Shown here piece after piece: positions 8,704 to 20,705 of a stretch of DNA of 42,208 nucleotides; position 1 is the stretch's first letter, and each line of letters opens with the position of its first letter. Origin of the DNA: Phoronis australis (taxonomy: Eukaryota > Phoronida > Phoronidae); contig NMRA01000165.1 of NCBI GenBank assembly GCA_002633005.1, forward strand, positions 677,558 through 719,765, written 5' to 3'. Both the position numbers and the translations under genes were made by a program. The notes under the pieces were generated by a model that did no database searches, had not been told where the DNA came from, and saw nothing but the letters and a program-made list of their open reading frames with translations.

Positions 8704-11139
8704 ATTAAAATATTTATTCTTGGATACAGGTGTCCACCTCAAAATGAATTTCCCACGGTCATTCTTTATGACGATAGCAATGTTTTCGTCAACTGAAGAA
8801 CAGGTACCATAGACATCCCGCGCGCTCCGTCTACGGTTCTGACACTTCAAACTTTTGTCAACATGATAGGTAGCCGCAGAAAGTTCGATGTTGACCTCAT
8901 TCTAATCTTCTCTGCAATCCACAGTCTGGGGACGAAAACAATTCAATCCGCTCCTCGAAAAAGGGCTTGCTTAGCTGAAATTCAGACTTGCGGTCATGAG
9001 AGTGTTTTCACCTCCTGATTGCGAAGCGATCGAGTTAGCTGTGGTATCTTCATCAGCGCGTGCTCTCAGCGGGAGGTCAACGCTTTATCCACTCAAGCGC
9101 TCGACAACAACTAAACTGACGAGAGTCTCAGAACTCCCACATGCAAATTTATATGCAAATGAGGGAGTACTTGACTACTGCGCTATCTATACATCGACGG
9201 AAAAGCTTAAATACCCGTGACTGCGTGTGGGAAGTTGCGATTGCGTGCGCTGAAGTGGTTTTTTTCCACGTACAATTACACCACTGTTTAAAGTTGCAAA
9301 GTGAGTTTTTTATATCCTTCTATAGAAAAAGCTTTAATCTCTCTGATAAAATCACCTGTTTCCTTTTAAACGAAACTTATGTCATGAAATTAGTCCGGGG
9401 AACGAGGCCAAAAACGGCGGTTTAGCTGGTTGTCCGTTCCTGGTTATCTCTTCCTGTTGCTATGGACAAGCCACTGTCATAGGCGACATGATGAGTATTC
9501 CCTCATCTGGAGCCGACTTACGAACGATAGATGAAAACAAGAAGAAGAGGCCGCCACTAGCAGTCGATAGCCAACAATATAATGTCAGAAAGCCTGTTGC
9601 CAAGTAGAGTGGGTTTTTGTGCCCTTCCTAGTACTAAAGCTGCGCTGATCAATTTTGTGAATGATTTTATAGTTGAATCAGGTTGGTCCTAAGATTTGTT
9701 GTGCTAATTTTGTGTGCATTGATTGAAATCCTTTTTGATATCTGCTGTCAATGCAAATTGGGCAAAACTTAAAGAGTTGGTTCAACCCAACATTTGATGA
9801 ACCTGTGACTTAAGGAATTGGCTGTTTCCGTGGGTGTTTAGACAATGAATGTAGATGATGAATTCGAAGGTATTTCAACTGCTTCTTATATGAGTTGGAT
9901 TCTTTTGATTGTTTTACACCTACGATCATTGTAGTCAGTACTCTGAAAGTACCATAAGGGAGAAAAGTATGGAAACAACAACCAATATAGATGGAACTCA
10001 TTGTTTTATAACACTTTGTCAGTGGAATTTGAGGGTGCTGTGGGATTTTGTGATCGTTCAATTAGACAGCAGATTTGGTTAATTCCTGGTGTTACAGTCA
10101 TGATTCTGTACAGACTAAAAGTTTCTCGAATTCTTTGTTTTTGTTTTGACAAAGGGAAGTGAGTGGCCATTGAGATGGTGGACTGTCCGTGATGCCAGAC
10201 TGTCTTTGTCTTGGTGACTTTGTCCCAAACGTGTTCAGCGAGGTTTTTGTTCCTCATTTTTTATGTACTCCAGGTTTCTACCTTATCCAAGATTGCTTCT
10301 TTGAAAATGTTGACTTGATATTTTTTGGAACTCTTTTTTGACGGTGGTGGCAGGAAAAGTTGATTGCATTTATGTGTCCTCGACTGTGAGCTCGCCCAAG
10401 AAGTGTTTCACTCTATGTGAGGCAGTCTTATCCGCGTTTATAGGCCGCCCGGTCTTACGGGTCTCAGTATAGCCTCACCGCGATGCGACATTGAGAAGCA
10501 AATGTTACCTCATCTGAATTATTGAATAGTCCAGTGGGGTTTCAGATTATGGACATTTGAGTTGCCGACTCATTCGAAAATAATTCATGATCAAGTGAGC
10601 GTAGTAATGTTTTTCAACCCTAAAACAAATGTTAGGAATTGAAAATTGATTGTTAAACTGCAACGAATTGCCCCTTGAAAATTACTTTATGAATATATCT
10701 CTAAACTGGAACTAGATGCCAAGTATTTGGGGGTATCCTGGCTGGTTTAAGTGCCGTGCCCGTCTGGACATAGTTTTGTTCTGAATAAGTTACTTAATAG
10801 GCGTACCATCTTCTGTGTCAAAATTTTGTATTTATTTATGTTGATTGTATATGATTGACGATGTAGATTGGTTGTGTAGAGAGTGTATATACATGTGATA
10901 TCACACACACTGAATAAAGTGCAATGCTCAGTTGAGAAGTTGTCCTCACTTTGTTGGGCAGCTCCTGTTTTCCAATATAGCATAGGGCGTCCAAACGCAC
11001 TAAAAGTGTACTTAATGTTTTTTGAAAAAAATGAGGAAATTTGTAAAGCGCAGCTTTTGCCGATCGTATTATTTCACGGTATTTTTATATCCATAATTAG
11101 ACAGTTTTGCGAATGCAAAACTATATTTTTCTAGTGCCC
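8704..11139. other. Gene-poor stretch
   Basis: No supported coding region. On the minus strand around 9040-9110 there is a weak tRNA-like A-box (GCTTGAGTGGATAAAGCG), possibly an old SINE head, without a clear B-box. The rest is AT-rich with short chance ORFs. Confidence 0.3.
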
Positions 11140-11491
11140 GGTTGCATGAAATAGTCCCTAATAGGGACTCAAATGAGTTCCCTAAATTCACAGTATATTT
11201 GTGTACTTGTGAAAAACCTATTGTCCTTTCTTATGCTGTTTTAGTTTCATTGCTAAGTCAATTTTTGGTTTTGATACAAATCAAGAATGAATTTACATTG
11301 AATTCTCAATAAGTCCCTATATATTTTCACTGAATTCAGGGCTGACTTTTAGTTGTGTTTTTAGAAAATTTCATTAGTCAAAGAGGTGCTCATAATAATA
11401 ATGAAATGATGCATCTGTGAATAAAGACACAAATCGGTGAAATATTTTGGGGACTTAGTTGAGTCCCTATTTGGGACTGTTTCATGCAACC
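11140..11491. mobile_element. MITE with 33-bp inverted ends
   Basis: Left arm 11140-11172 (GGTTGCATGAAATAGTCCC then TAATAGGGACTCAA) matches the reverse complement of 11459-11491 with two mismatches. The interior is AT-rich without coding sequence. No target duplication is convincing, so the superfamily is undetermined. Confidence 0.7.
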
Positions 11492-13853
11492 CGACTCTAA
11501 GGCCCCTCTGTGGCAAGGGATAATGGAGACAACTGGAGAAAATTGATGACCTGACAGATAGCATAAACTACTGAGCATTTCCTGTTTTTTGGAAATGAGA
11601 GATCTCCATGTTTAGAATTAATCGTCACTCTTTTCCATGCTATACTTTATTTGGCCTTAATTCTAAGGAGCCGCCTTTCAGACAAGGCCCGTCTCTGTGG
11701 GCGGTCACTGTACAAGTAAATCCAACCGTGACACTGCGAAGTATTCAGGAAGGGAAGTTGTGTTCAAATTTATCAAAAAATAACAAAACATTCGTGCAAA
11801 GCACAGCAGTTAGTATCAAGACATTCAACCAAAAAAAAACAAAGAATGTGAAAAACACAATAGTACTGACCGCCAGCGAAAGAGTGGACGTTTGACGAAC
11901 TAAGACCACTATGTATGTTTGTGAATTCAGTGCGCAAAAGGACTATTTCCGATGGTTTTATAGAATAACGTTTTTCCCATAGTATCGGCAATAGTATTTC
12001 TTTTGAAGATAGTTACGAGGAGTTGTTTGTAGGAATTCGCACATGTCGAAAAGGTTGTCGGGGTACGATTTTTGATGTCCGTGTACATATCAAAGTACTC
12101 GCAATCGACTAAGATTTCAGCATGCGATGCCACATCTCCAGTGTAGTTCTGGTTGCCAGTCAAAAATCTGCGAGCACACCTTCGGAAATTGCTAATAACG
12201 TTGCGTTTTGATACGTGTTTATTATCTACGAAAATCGGCAGATTCATAGATGATTTTTTGACAATTAGAAGCTAATCTTGTAAGAAATGATGCTTCAGTG
12301 AATTTCATTGCAGCCTGAACTAGTTGGGAAATCTCTGTAATCCGATCCTCAAATAGCAAAGTAACCTTTGACGATGTGACAGTTCGTTATTGCTCGAGAC
12401 CAGGCTCCGTATGATGGCTCGTCACAGCGTGTCATTTTATGCCGCATAACAAACAAACAAATTTTCTATCGGGTTTGAGATCGTCAGACGCCAAAATCTC
12501 GTGTTTCGCTTGTAATGCGTGGGCCCGTTCCAAGAAACTGGCTTAAATTCGTCTTTGACTTAAGTTTAAGATTTGTCTCAATTGGCCCATTGGCAATAAC
12601 TGAGGCGACTGATCTTGAATTTTCGTGGGTGTATTGTGCTATTTTCCTTGACATGGTATGATGCATGAAAACGTCACGAATATCCATCCACACGTGTATT
12701 ATTCACACAAACAGTCTAAAATTGACAGATGGGATTAATATCTCTCATATTCTACAAAATCCCGGGGGTACCGCGTTCACCAGGAGGATGGGCTCTACCT
12801 ATTGCTAGGTAAAGCTTCGATGAAATAGTTACCCTTTTGCAGGATTTTGCTCCACAAATACCACATTTTTGTAGGTTTTTAATGACATAAATCTAACCCT
12901 GTGTTTTTAACGCATCAAGTCTCAAACACACACACGTGGGTGGGAACGTATTGTCATTTTGTCCTGGCGTACTGTTTTCCGTTCCATATCTCAAAAGCCC
13001 TGGTCAGATTTTGACAATATTTAGCACAAGGGTGTAGGCCGGGTGTCCCTAGAACGGTTTATGGTACTTTTCAATCTGCCTCTAGGGGGCCGTGGATTTT
13101 CAGTATTTTTAAAGCGTTTCTGGATGATATCTAGCTAGAGAATGGATGGACGGACTGAGATATAAATGCGCCGGTACAACTGCGGGAGGATTCGACCACT
13201 GCAGCACCTTCTAGTGGCCATTTTGTCTCAAGGGGCTTGATAGCGGAGAAGAGCATTTCTTGGTGATACGGTATCTGGTAAAATTTGTAGCCCTGAGCCG
13301 GATGTCTTATTATATAAGTGAACCCTTTTGTTGGACATTAAACCGAAAAGCACTGCACCCTTTTGTGGGGAATTTTGTCCGCGGAAAAGGCACAAGGAAT
13401 AAACTGATTGTGAGAAAGTCGCCTATAACATCGGCACGTCCCGGGACTACAATGTATCCCGGTACTACAAATGTGTTTTCTGCACACATACAGCTAACAA
13501 AACATTCCAAACAAGGTTAAGCAGATGAGAACTACACTTCATACTTTTGTAAACACTGAGTATATAAATCCCCCCCCCAAAAAAAAACTGGTGTGGTCTA
13601 CCTGGCATCGCTAAAAAAGGGTCTCGCTGATATGATCAATGCTGACAATTTATGAAAGTAGAAAATTGAATAGAGTACTACAGGCCCACTATAACTGTCA
13701 CCGACGTTTTTGATTTAAAAGACGTGTACGTACTCAATACTCTTCTGTCCCTTGTCAAGGGCTCATTAAAAGCAATATTCCATGATGGTGCGTCTAAATT
13801 CCAGCTAAGATGCCCTCACTAAACTCTGGTTTAGGATCAGGAGCCACCAAAAC
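11492..13853. other. Gene-poor stretch
   Basis: ORFs such as 11927-12247 (-, 106 aa) have no recognisable domain. Around 12990-13045 the sequence TTTTGACAATATTTAGCACA resembles TTTTCACCAAATTTGGCACA at 8467-8486, suggesting two old copies of one dispersed repeat. A C/A homopolymer tract lies at 13571-13588. Confidence 0.3.
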
Positions 13854-14503
13854 CAGTGCCGGATTAACAGCTTAGCAGAAGTAGAATATGGACCCCGCAC
13901 TGTTTAGGGACCCACGCTTTTTGGAGTCCCGCGCTCACAGCATTTTTGGAGGCACCATGTACATGTTCCTACGCCTATGAATGCACTGGCCTCTGCTGAT
14001 GGAAAGTAGGATTAAGGGTGAAAGGTCCCACTGAGCGATGTTCAACGAACTTTAGGTGTCGTAGTGCTGCTCAAACCTTTTAAAAGCTTCCGCATGAAAA
14101 CAGTGTGCCCTAAAAGTGCAGAGACTCACCAACGCCCCAGGAATTCATTGAATTTACAATTTGATCTGGGTTGTTAAAATCCAGAGCAAAATTTGCAGTA
14201 TTCAAATTTGCGCGAAATATATCTTTTTGACAAAGGTAGCATTCTTGATAATTGACACAAGCGCGAGGGCCGTGATTAGCGGTGTGTGAATTATTATGAA
14301 ATCGTCCAATTGGATCCATAGCTAGCGTTGTCCAGAAGACACACTGTATCATCATTAAAGAGTAGCCATCAATTGCTGTGTGTCTCAAAGTGGAAATTTC
14401 ACGTAATGCTTTTACTCGGGGATAAACATTGTGTGACCATTTAAGTAGGGACCCTACGCTTCGAATAATGCCACAGGCCCCGCAATTGCTTAATCCGGCA
14501 CTG
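13854..14503. mobile_element. Non-autonomous hAT-like element
   Basis: The ends are perfect 14-bp inverted repeats (CAGTGCCGGATTAA). They are flanked by ACCAAAAC (13846-13853) and ACCAAACC (14504-14511), an 8-bp target duplication with one mismatch. CAGTG-type ends with 8-bp duplications are the hAT hallmark. The 650-bp interior has no transposase; the minus-strand 132-aa frame at 14110-14508 shows no hAT dimerisation motif and reads through the terminal repeat, so I treat it as chance. Confidence 0.8.
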
Positions 14504-15027
14504 ACCAAACCTGCTGTACAATTCCGTAGACCCGCACTCTATACGGTACGACAATGCAAACTCCAGTCCCGGGGACCATATTCCATGGCCGCGCATTTAA
14601 ATTTCAGCTGCGGCCATGCAGTCTGAACGTGGGAATGGAGTCGGGTTTTAGGGTATGGAGAAAATTCTTATGCCAAGCACACTATGAAATTTGTACCAAG
14701 AATCTGTTTACAATGTTTTAATGAAACACTATGTTTCACCACTGTTTCGATTTTCTAAAAAACCTCTTATCGGAACTAGTTTATAAATTCGTTTTGAAAC
14801 TTCAATCAAAGAAGCATGGAACAATCAAAGCGGCTATAAACCTGCCTTCCATCAGTTTTTTTGTTTAGACTACTTAACGTTATGAAATTGGCCTGATGTT
14901 GTTCCTAAGTCGAATTGGAGACGATGTGGGGCTTCGTAATTACGAACTAGCAGTTCGTTACAGTGAAGTTCTATATTTTTTCTTTCCAAGAACAATTCAT
15001 TATCAGCAAGTACCATTACAATGTAAA
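14504..15027. other. No gene recognised; probable LINE 3' flank
   Basis: AT-rich DNA just beyond the 3' side of the minus-strand LINE fragment. A short CA-rich tract lies at 15037-15054. Confidence 0.3.
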
Positions 15028-15495
15028 TCACAATGAGCACATACACACACGCACCCATTCAATGATGGCAATAATGTGAGCAAATTTTAACCATCTATTT
15101 CTAAATCTACCAAACAGTGTAGTTTTTCGAAAAATACATTTCTCTGTGAGGTGGTACTGTTTTAAAATATCAACAAAAGCATTAATAGATGGTAAAGCGC
15201 CCCCCAATCTTTGACATATCGCTAGAATGAAAATTAAGTTTGTAGATAAATATGTGTTGTTGATTTCAAAAAGAAAATTAGCATTCATTATTCTTTCATC
15301 GCTTTCACTGAAGTATAATTCAAAATTATCTTCCCAGAAAGTTCTGGTGTATTTATAATGGACAAATAAGTGCATCAAAGTTTCTGGGGCTTTATTACAA
15401 AATGTACGAGCATAAGAATCCGAGGTGCCTATTTTATAAAGGTAAACTATGAATTTGTAAATAATATTCCATGAACCAGTCGATACTGGAATCAC
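15028..15495 (-). pseudogene. LINE ORF2 C-terminal fragment (zf-RVT region)
   Basis: The 155-aa frame contains TFCNKAPETLMHLFVHYKYT then RTFWEDNF. This is the pattern of the zinc-binding-like region after reverse transcriptase in non-LTR retrotransposons of the L1/Tx1 or CR1 type (C-x2-C replaced here, PETLxHLF, FW). A Gly-Gly-Ala-Leu-Pro-Ser-Ile segment and FRNRWLKFAH close the protein before stop. No RT core or endonuclease is in frame upstream, so this is a 5'-truncated copy, as is usual for LINEs. Confidence 0.65.
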
Positions 15496-16964
15496 CTCAA
15501 TTTAACATCTAGAGAAAAAATAAAACCATTTAAGTGCACTGTTTTGCAACACATAATTCATTACTCATCTCACTAATCCATTTATCCTGTCAGATCGGTT
15601 TCATGCAGTTCAACTAAAAGTAATGTCTGGAAACCAAATACACCAGTGTATGTCAGCAACAAACTACGTAAAATCTTGAAAATCCACGTTGCGCATTTTA
15701 ATCGCTTCTGATGCAAACAAAATATTTTGCAGATGGTCTTAGCATAAAAAATCTTAAGAGCACGTCCACGAATGGACCAGGCAAAAAGTGATAAAGGCTA
15801 TGTCACGGATTTCCTCGATTGTTTGCATGATGGTAGGGGGTGATGCCCCAACCTTCATACCAACATTAATTTTTTGCGTGCGCCACCTTGTGGTTGCTAT
15901 GGGAACGTGTTGTTTTTCTGCCAATTCCAAGCCTCGTTACAGCTACATTTTGGCACTTTTTGCGAACTTACCTTGAGAACAATAGTGCAAAATGAAACAC
16001 CTCAAGTTTATCACTGAATTGGGGTGTCTTTCAACTTGCCAGTCATAGAAAATGTCAAGGTTTCAGTTGCATCTTAACCGTTTTTGAAGGCTACCAGTTT
16101 AGCTAGTTTGTGGTGATTCCAAAATGTTGAAAATTGCCCTACTTCCTGCCTCAATATCTCAGCTGAAGCCAAATTTAAAACAACAAAACTACAACCAGTG
16201 TTTAGATTGATCTTAGCTCTACAAAATAAATTTATAAAAAGTCTAGGCAATCACCCTTCTTCATACCGCTTCGGGCTCTAGAAGTAGGGCACCTCACCAA
16301 AATTATGCAACTGGCCAATGTCTGCATAGTAACAAATGTATGCGAGGATTCAAAATACAGTTTTGAAATCTTAAAATGGGCGATCGAACATATCAAGAGA
16401 GCTTTAATTTTGTTGCTTTACAGAAAATAATGAGAAGCACAACAAGGCACGTTGGTTTCCTTTGATCCTGACGATAACGCTGCCAATAGCATGTGCAAGG
16501 CACACCGTTTCAAAATGCATTATGGTTGAGTAAAAAATCTCTTAAGTAAGTCTTCAGTTATACATAACTGGGAACTCGAATTCTGAAATTTTAATGTGTG
16601 GGTCTGATTGAAATTCAGTTTTCTAATGTTCTCGAAGTCGATTGATCGTGTCCCGAAGCAGGTTAGAAAAACTGATCTTATAAGGATAGTCGACTACCGG
16701 TGAAATTGGCGTTGTTGAATAACTCTTCTTACGCTTCTCATTCGGGAAAGTCCCCGAACAGCACACGCCCAGATGTGCATATGGATGTCTGAATATTCTC
16801 GCAATATGGATACCAATGTTTTTTAGTTTTCACCGACAACGCATAGAATGATGTGTTTGCGGAAAGTTTGTAGACATTTTCATAAAAACACAGGAAACCA
16901 AGTATTTCACACGTAAGATAGCAGAAAAATTAGTTCAGATGTTTTTTTGCATCCATCACAGTCT
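15496..16964. other. Gene-poor stretch
   Basis: No supported gene. Part of the first few hundred bases may be older LINE sequence. ORFs are below 65 aa. Confidence 0.3.
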
Positions 16965-17239
16965 CAATGGCGGATTCCAGGAGGGGCCAAGGGGGTCATG
17001 CCCCCCTAAAATTCTCCCAGATACCATTTGTCAGTTCGGGGTGCGAATTGCTGACTAGCATATGCGCGCACCCAGGGGGCTCCGTGGACGAACAAACCCG
17101 TTTACCGGATTTTTTTAGTAATAAGGTCCACAAACCCAAAAATTTGAGACCCCTGCATCCCTACATTTTAGGGTGGGCGCGCGGATGAGGCGAAATTCTG
17201 TGCCCTGCCCCCCAACTCAAAATCTTGGATCCGCCCGAG
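16965..17239. mobile_element. hAT-like MITE (GGCGGATCC ends)
   Basis: Left end CAATGGCGGATTCCAGG and right end CTTGGATCCGCCCGAG form imperfect inverted repeats around a G-run/C-run interior (GGGGGTCATGCCCCCC near the left). Similar CAGTGGCGGAT ends occur at 32030-32318 and 34868. No clean 8-bp duplication survives. Confidence 0.55.
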
Positions 17240-17863
17240 TTTAGTATGGGTATGCAATGGTGTTTGGTGCTTACCATCAGTCAGACTCCAAAAATTCAGA
17301 AGTCTGGAGACTAATACATGTAGTGTCAGCTACTTCATTGAAAAATCATAAGACAATTCATGTGCAGCAAAACGAAAATAAAACACACAAAGTTAACATT
17401 CAGACTGCATATAGGTGAACTTGGGTAATCCTGCAAAGAGATTTTGGAACAAAGTTGGGCAATATTTAAAAACTGTCCTGATTTAACTTATTGTTTATTA
17501 TGTTAGACATAGAGATGCAGCAGCGCAGGTTATACTGTACTTATGTAGCAAAACGATAAGATAGCCAAATATTAAACAAAAACCAAAGTAGTTTAGAGTA
17601 TAGTAATACTATATTGAGGCTGACACAGGCAAATTACACGCCATAAATCAAGTAAATAGAAAAGAACAAATGTGGTCACATTTACAAAATGCGAGCAAAT
17701 TAGGTGTACAATGAGACACCTTTAGTCAGCATAGACGACACGTCACGAAATGGAAATAACATTTTGTCTGACTACTTTTGACATACTGTATTTCAAATGT
17801 CTCTGAGTCTTGTATACATGAAATGTGCTACTGCGGCAATTCCATTGACTCAACAATCTTTTG
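17240..17863. other. No gene recognised
   Basis: AT-rich, no ORF worth reporting. It lies downstream of the minus-strand coding relic that stops at 17864. Confidence 0.3.
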
Positions 17864-18245
17864 TCACAGTTCAAATTGACGGTCTTCCTCAGCGATTCTT
17901 TTCATTCCAAAGGCATCAAATTGTGCGAGTTTCCCAGAACGATTGAGTGCTGCTAAACGGGAAAATATTTAATCTGCTGAGGCGAGAGACATTCTTCAGA
18001 ACATCAATATGACCAGGAGCAATACATTCATGGGTAACATATAATGCTTTGCTGGCTTTTTGTTTGTAATATCGTTAGGACCTTTCGGCAAATTCATCGA
18101 CGTCAATTAGAAGCTGGGTCCTAACAGGGTTGACTCTTCCATCAGATGCAGCAGTGAGAAACTGATTCGACTTATGGATCTTTGGCAAAGGCGTGGGCAG
18201 CCAGAATGATGGTTGGTCCCCCTCGTTTCCACTTGAAAAATGTGC
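17864..18245 (-). pseudogene. Terminal coding exon relic of an unrecognised protein
   Basis: After a good acceptor (TTTACAG, 18246-18252) the frame reads AHFSSGNEGDQPSFWLPTPL, then KIHKSNQFLTAASDGRVNPV, RTQLLIDVDEFAERS, a TAA, RYYKQKASKALYVTHECIAP and GHIDVLKNVSRLSR. After a one-base frame change it continues RLAALNRSGKLAQFDAFG and MKRIAEEDRQFEL to a stop. The composition is clearly protein-like over about 115 residues, but there is one internal stop and one frameshift, so I call it a pseudogene or a badly sequenced last exon. Family unknown. Confidence 0.45.
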
Positions 18246-19408
18246 CTGTAAATATTACAATTATATGCAACTTAATCCGTAAACACAAGAATTATATTTT
18301 CCATAAATAGCCTTTCCCCAAAGTATTTATTTTCACCATTCAAAATAGCTTGGAAGGATTGCCACTCACATATGCATGCAACCCTCATTGTGTGCAAGCA
18401 GCACTCAAAACAAAAGGTGTCGTCAATTAATCAAAATGTAAGTTCATTACTAAAACCTGAAAAACCATCAATTTTGATATATAGCATTGCCACGGCTTCG
18501 AAATGCCATAAAGTTAAGACAAGATCCAACACTCTTCATGCCACGATCCTGATTGAGAAAATTTTATGTTTTAGTACATGATTTTCAGGCTAAAAGGAAT
18601 ACAATTGCATCTTCAATATTTTTAGCTAAATGCACCTTTCAAAATTTGCCTCAGTGGTCACTAAAACAACCCGGAGCAACTATAAAAATCCTGTTATGAC
18701 CTATTTGGAGTACCTAGTAAGCTTTCATTACAAGCAGTCTTCCCTATCAGAGGAATTTTCAAATGTTGACAGTTGTGGTGAAATAACTGGAACAGAACTA
18801 AACGGATTGTGCACTTATGAACATCTCCTCAAATAAACATACAGTACAGTGTAGTTCAAGGTCTGTTAACGCTATCCATTGACTCACAAGCTCTGGCTCA
18901 AACACGCAAAACATAACTTATGCACCTAAAAATCGCATTGCGTGGAGCCAAATCCACTTTGTCCGAGAGACATGGTTGACAAGACAGTAAATACAGAATA
19001 CATGCAAAGTGTTTTGTCTGCAAATACAAGGACATTGTTACAGTCCATCAGTAATGTTTGCTAGCAGATGAGTTAGTGAGACCGTCACCAGTTTTTGAGT
19101 CAATGCACAGTTTACCAGCCCACCAGCCCTGTTTACATTTGAGGCAATTTGCGCAAACCTTGATGTTACATACTCCTGTAACAATGAACAACTTGTGCAG
19201 TAAAACTTCAGAGATGCAAAATTTACTGAATGCAAGGCATTTTTATTTGTCTATGAGGTTTATAAGCAACCACAATACAACTGAAATAAAAATCTACAAC
19301 AACTACTGTTTTGCTATCATTAAATGTTGATGCACTTAATCCTGGAACCAAGAATCTCAGAAAAAGGCTTTGTGTAACAACACTCCAATTCATTAAGTAA
19401 CTACTTAC
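18246..19408. other. Unassigned stretch with possible minus-strand exon at about 19046-19175
   Basis: A good acceptor (TTGTTACAG) precedes 19175 on the minus strand. In one frame the following sequence is Cys-rich (CNIKVCANCLKCKQGWWAG); in another it is open for 44 codons (EYVTSRFAQIASNVN...) before a stop. I cannot decide which, if either, is translated. Confidence 0.25.
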
Positions 19409-19482
19409 TAGTACTCTTTCTGTAGTAAGCTCAATACAAGTGGCTAACTTCTTTGGCAAACGCTTACAATTTCTGCATAGAC
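19409..19482 (-). CDS. Candidate 74-nt exon, Cys/Lys-rich
   Basis: It is bounded by acceptor CTATTGCAG and donor CTA|GTAAGT. The frame entered with two bases reads LCRNCKRLPKKLATCIELTT then ERVL, a C-x2-C plus a later Cys. It leaves in phase 0. It lies within the minus-strand series of possible exons between the host exon at 23256-23693 and the terminal relic at 17864-18245. No known family, and the phase does not match the exon at 23256 directly, so at least one exon would be missing. Confidence 0.25.
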
Positions 19483-20053
19483 CTGCAATAGAATTTTATG
19501 GAAAGTAGGCATAACAGAACTCCCAATAGAATGCTGTATTTTGAATCCCCAAATGTTTTCCCCAGTCTTGTTCATGAGGTTGAATGCTTCAGGTATTAGG
19601 GACCTTAATGGTGTTAAAACTTTAGCCATGGTAATTAAAATAGACCCCATTGTAATGGGGTTCCACTGCATATTTGGAAAATTATGTATCTTTGGTTATA
19701 CAGATAGAGCAATGTGAGAAATTGGTGTCAGCTAGGAGACAAGGGCTCGATTAAATCTTTTGATAATGGACACCAAGTTTCCACTTTTTACACATGCGTA
19801 TTCCTAAAATGGAATGTATTTCGACAAACCCTGAATATTGAGATAAAGTGAATATTTTACTAATACAAGTCAGTACTGGAAGAATTTACTAAAATTACTC
19901 TAGTACTCGAGTGTGTCGCTTTACGTACTTCATATAGGGTTGTGCCCTTCATGTCGACTGCAGTCAGAATCTAGTTGAGAAGGCAAATATAATAAAGTCG
20001 TTATCAACAGGTATAGACTATTGATGACCTGCAGCTGCATAACAACTTACCTG

Positions 20054-20130
20054 TGTAGTGATTCTTCAAAGGTGTCTTACCTTACATCTTAGTTGTCCGT
20101 GGTCGAGCTCAATAGTTCTGCTTTGGTGTG
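20054..20130 (-). repeat. Partial 3' LTR
   Basis: Matches 22951-23027 with one mismatch (TTCTTC against TTCCTC) and is cut by the N at 20131. The complete LTR is 305 bp, so about 228 bp are missing. Confidence 0.85.
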
Positions 20131-20619
20131 NTCTCGATTGTCGTCGTCACCCTCATCGTCGTCTTTTCGATTAGTTCCGCCAAGTGTCGCTCCTCCGAGC
20201 GCTCTCGTTTGTTTAGTCTTGACGTCCTCAGCTAATGGAACGTCGCTGACAGATGAGGCGGACACGGTTGGTGGGACATCATCAACAACGTCCATCACTT
20301 GACCACTAACAGGGTCAAGCATTCCGCCAACTTCCGAGGTTTGTTTATGCAACACATGTGTAATCGCCGGTGCGGTATCAATACACTTTCCACCTGGTTC
20401 AAGCGGAAATCGCAGCAATTCCACCAACTCAGCTATGGTGCTGCCCAACGCATCAAACGGGTCCACCCCAGCGGAGACATCCACAGTGACGTCCGATGGT
20501 GGATGGTTGGTGTCCCCCCCTGTCGCGCACTCTACGGGTGCTGTACCGCCCGCGCTATTTTCAGCGAACAGATGGCGTAAGCTTTCCAGCGTGTTGTCCT
20601 CGTCCGGGGTTGAAGTCAA
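20089..20619 (-). CDS. Second ORF of the LTR element (unrecognised, acidic)
   Basis: A frame of 176 aa, from MTSTPDEDNTLESLRHLFAE, runs into the N at 20131 and then continues a few residues into LTR sequence, so its true C-terminus is unknown. It is Asp/Thr/Val-rich and follows the gag stop (about 20706) by 87 bases. No protease D-S/T-G motif or RT motif is seen. It could be the start of pol upstream of the protease, or a spacer protein. Confidence 0.4.
   Translation of the reverse strand: MTSTPDEDNTLESLRHLFAENSAGGTAPVECATGGDTNHPPSDVTVDVSAGVDPFDALGSTIAELVELLRFPLEPGGKCIDTAPAITHVLHKQTSEVGGMLDPVSGQVMDVVDDVPPTVSASSVSDVPLAEDVKTKQTRALGGATLGGTNRKDDDEGDDDNRXHTKAELLSSTTDN
20131..20131. other. Assembly N inside the LTR retrotransposon
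   Basis: A single N joins the first 77 bp of the 3' LTR directly to the ORF downstream of gag. The remainder of the 3' LTR and all pol domains would be expected here, so the true missing length is unknown. Confidence 0.8.
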
Positions 20620-20705
20620 GGGCTGGTATACGCCACAACCGGACGAGGGTGGGGGAACGCTGCTGACTTGCGATTTATGTGGGCTTGGAATGCCATGGAC
20701 CGGGG

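Noticed and set aside
11927-12247. 106-aa minus-strand ORF
   Set aside because: No recognisable domain, no splice-site support, composition like surrounding AT-rich DNA.
14110-14508. 132-aa minus-strand ORF inside the hAT-like element
   Set aside because: It reads into the terminal inverted repeat and lacks any hAT transposase motif.
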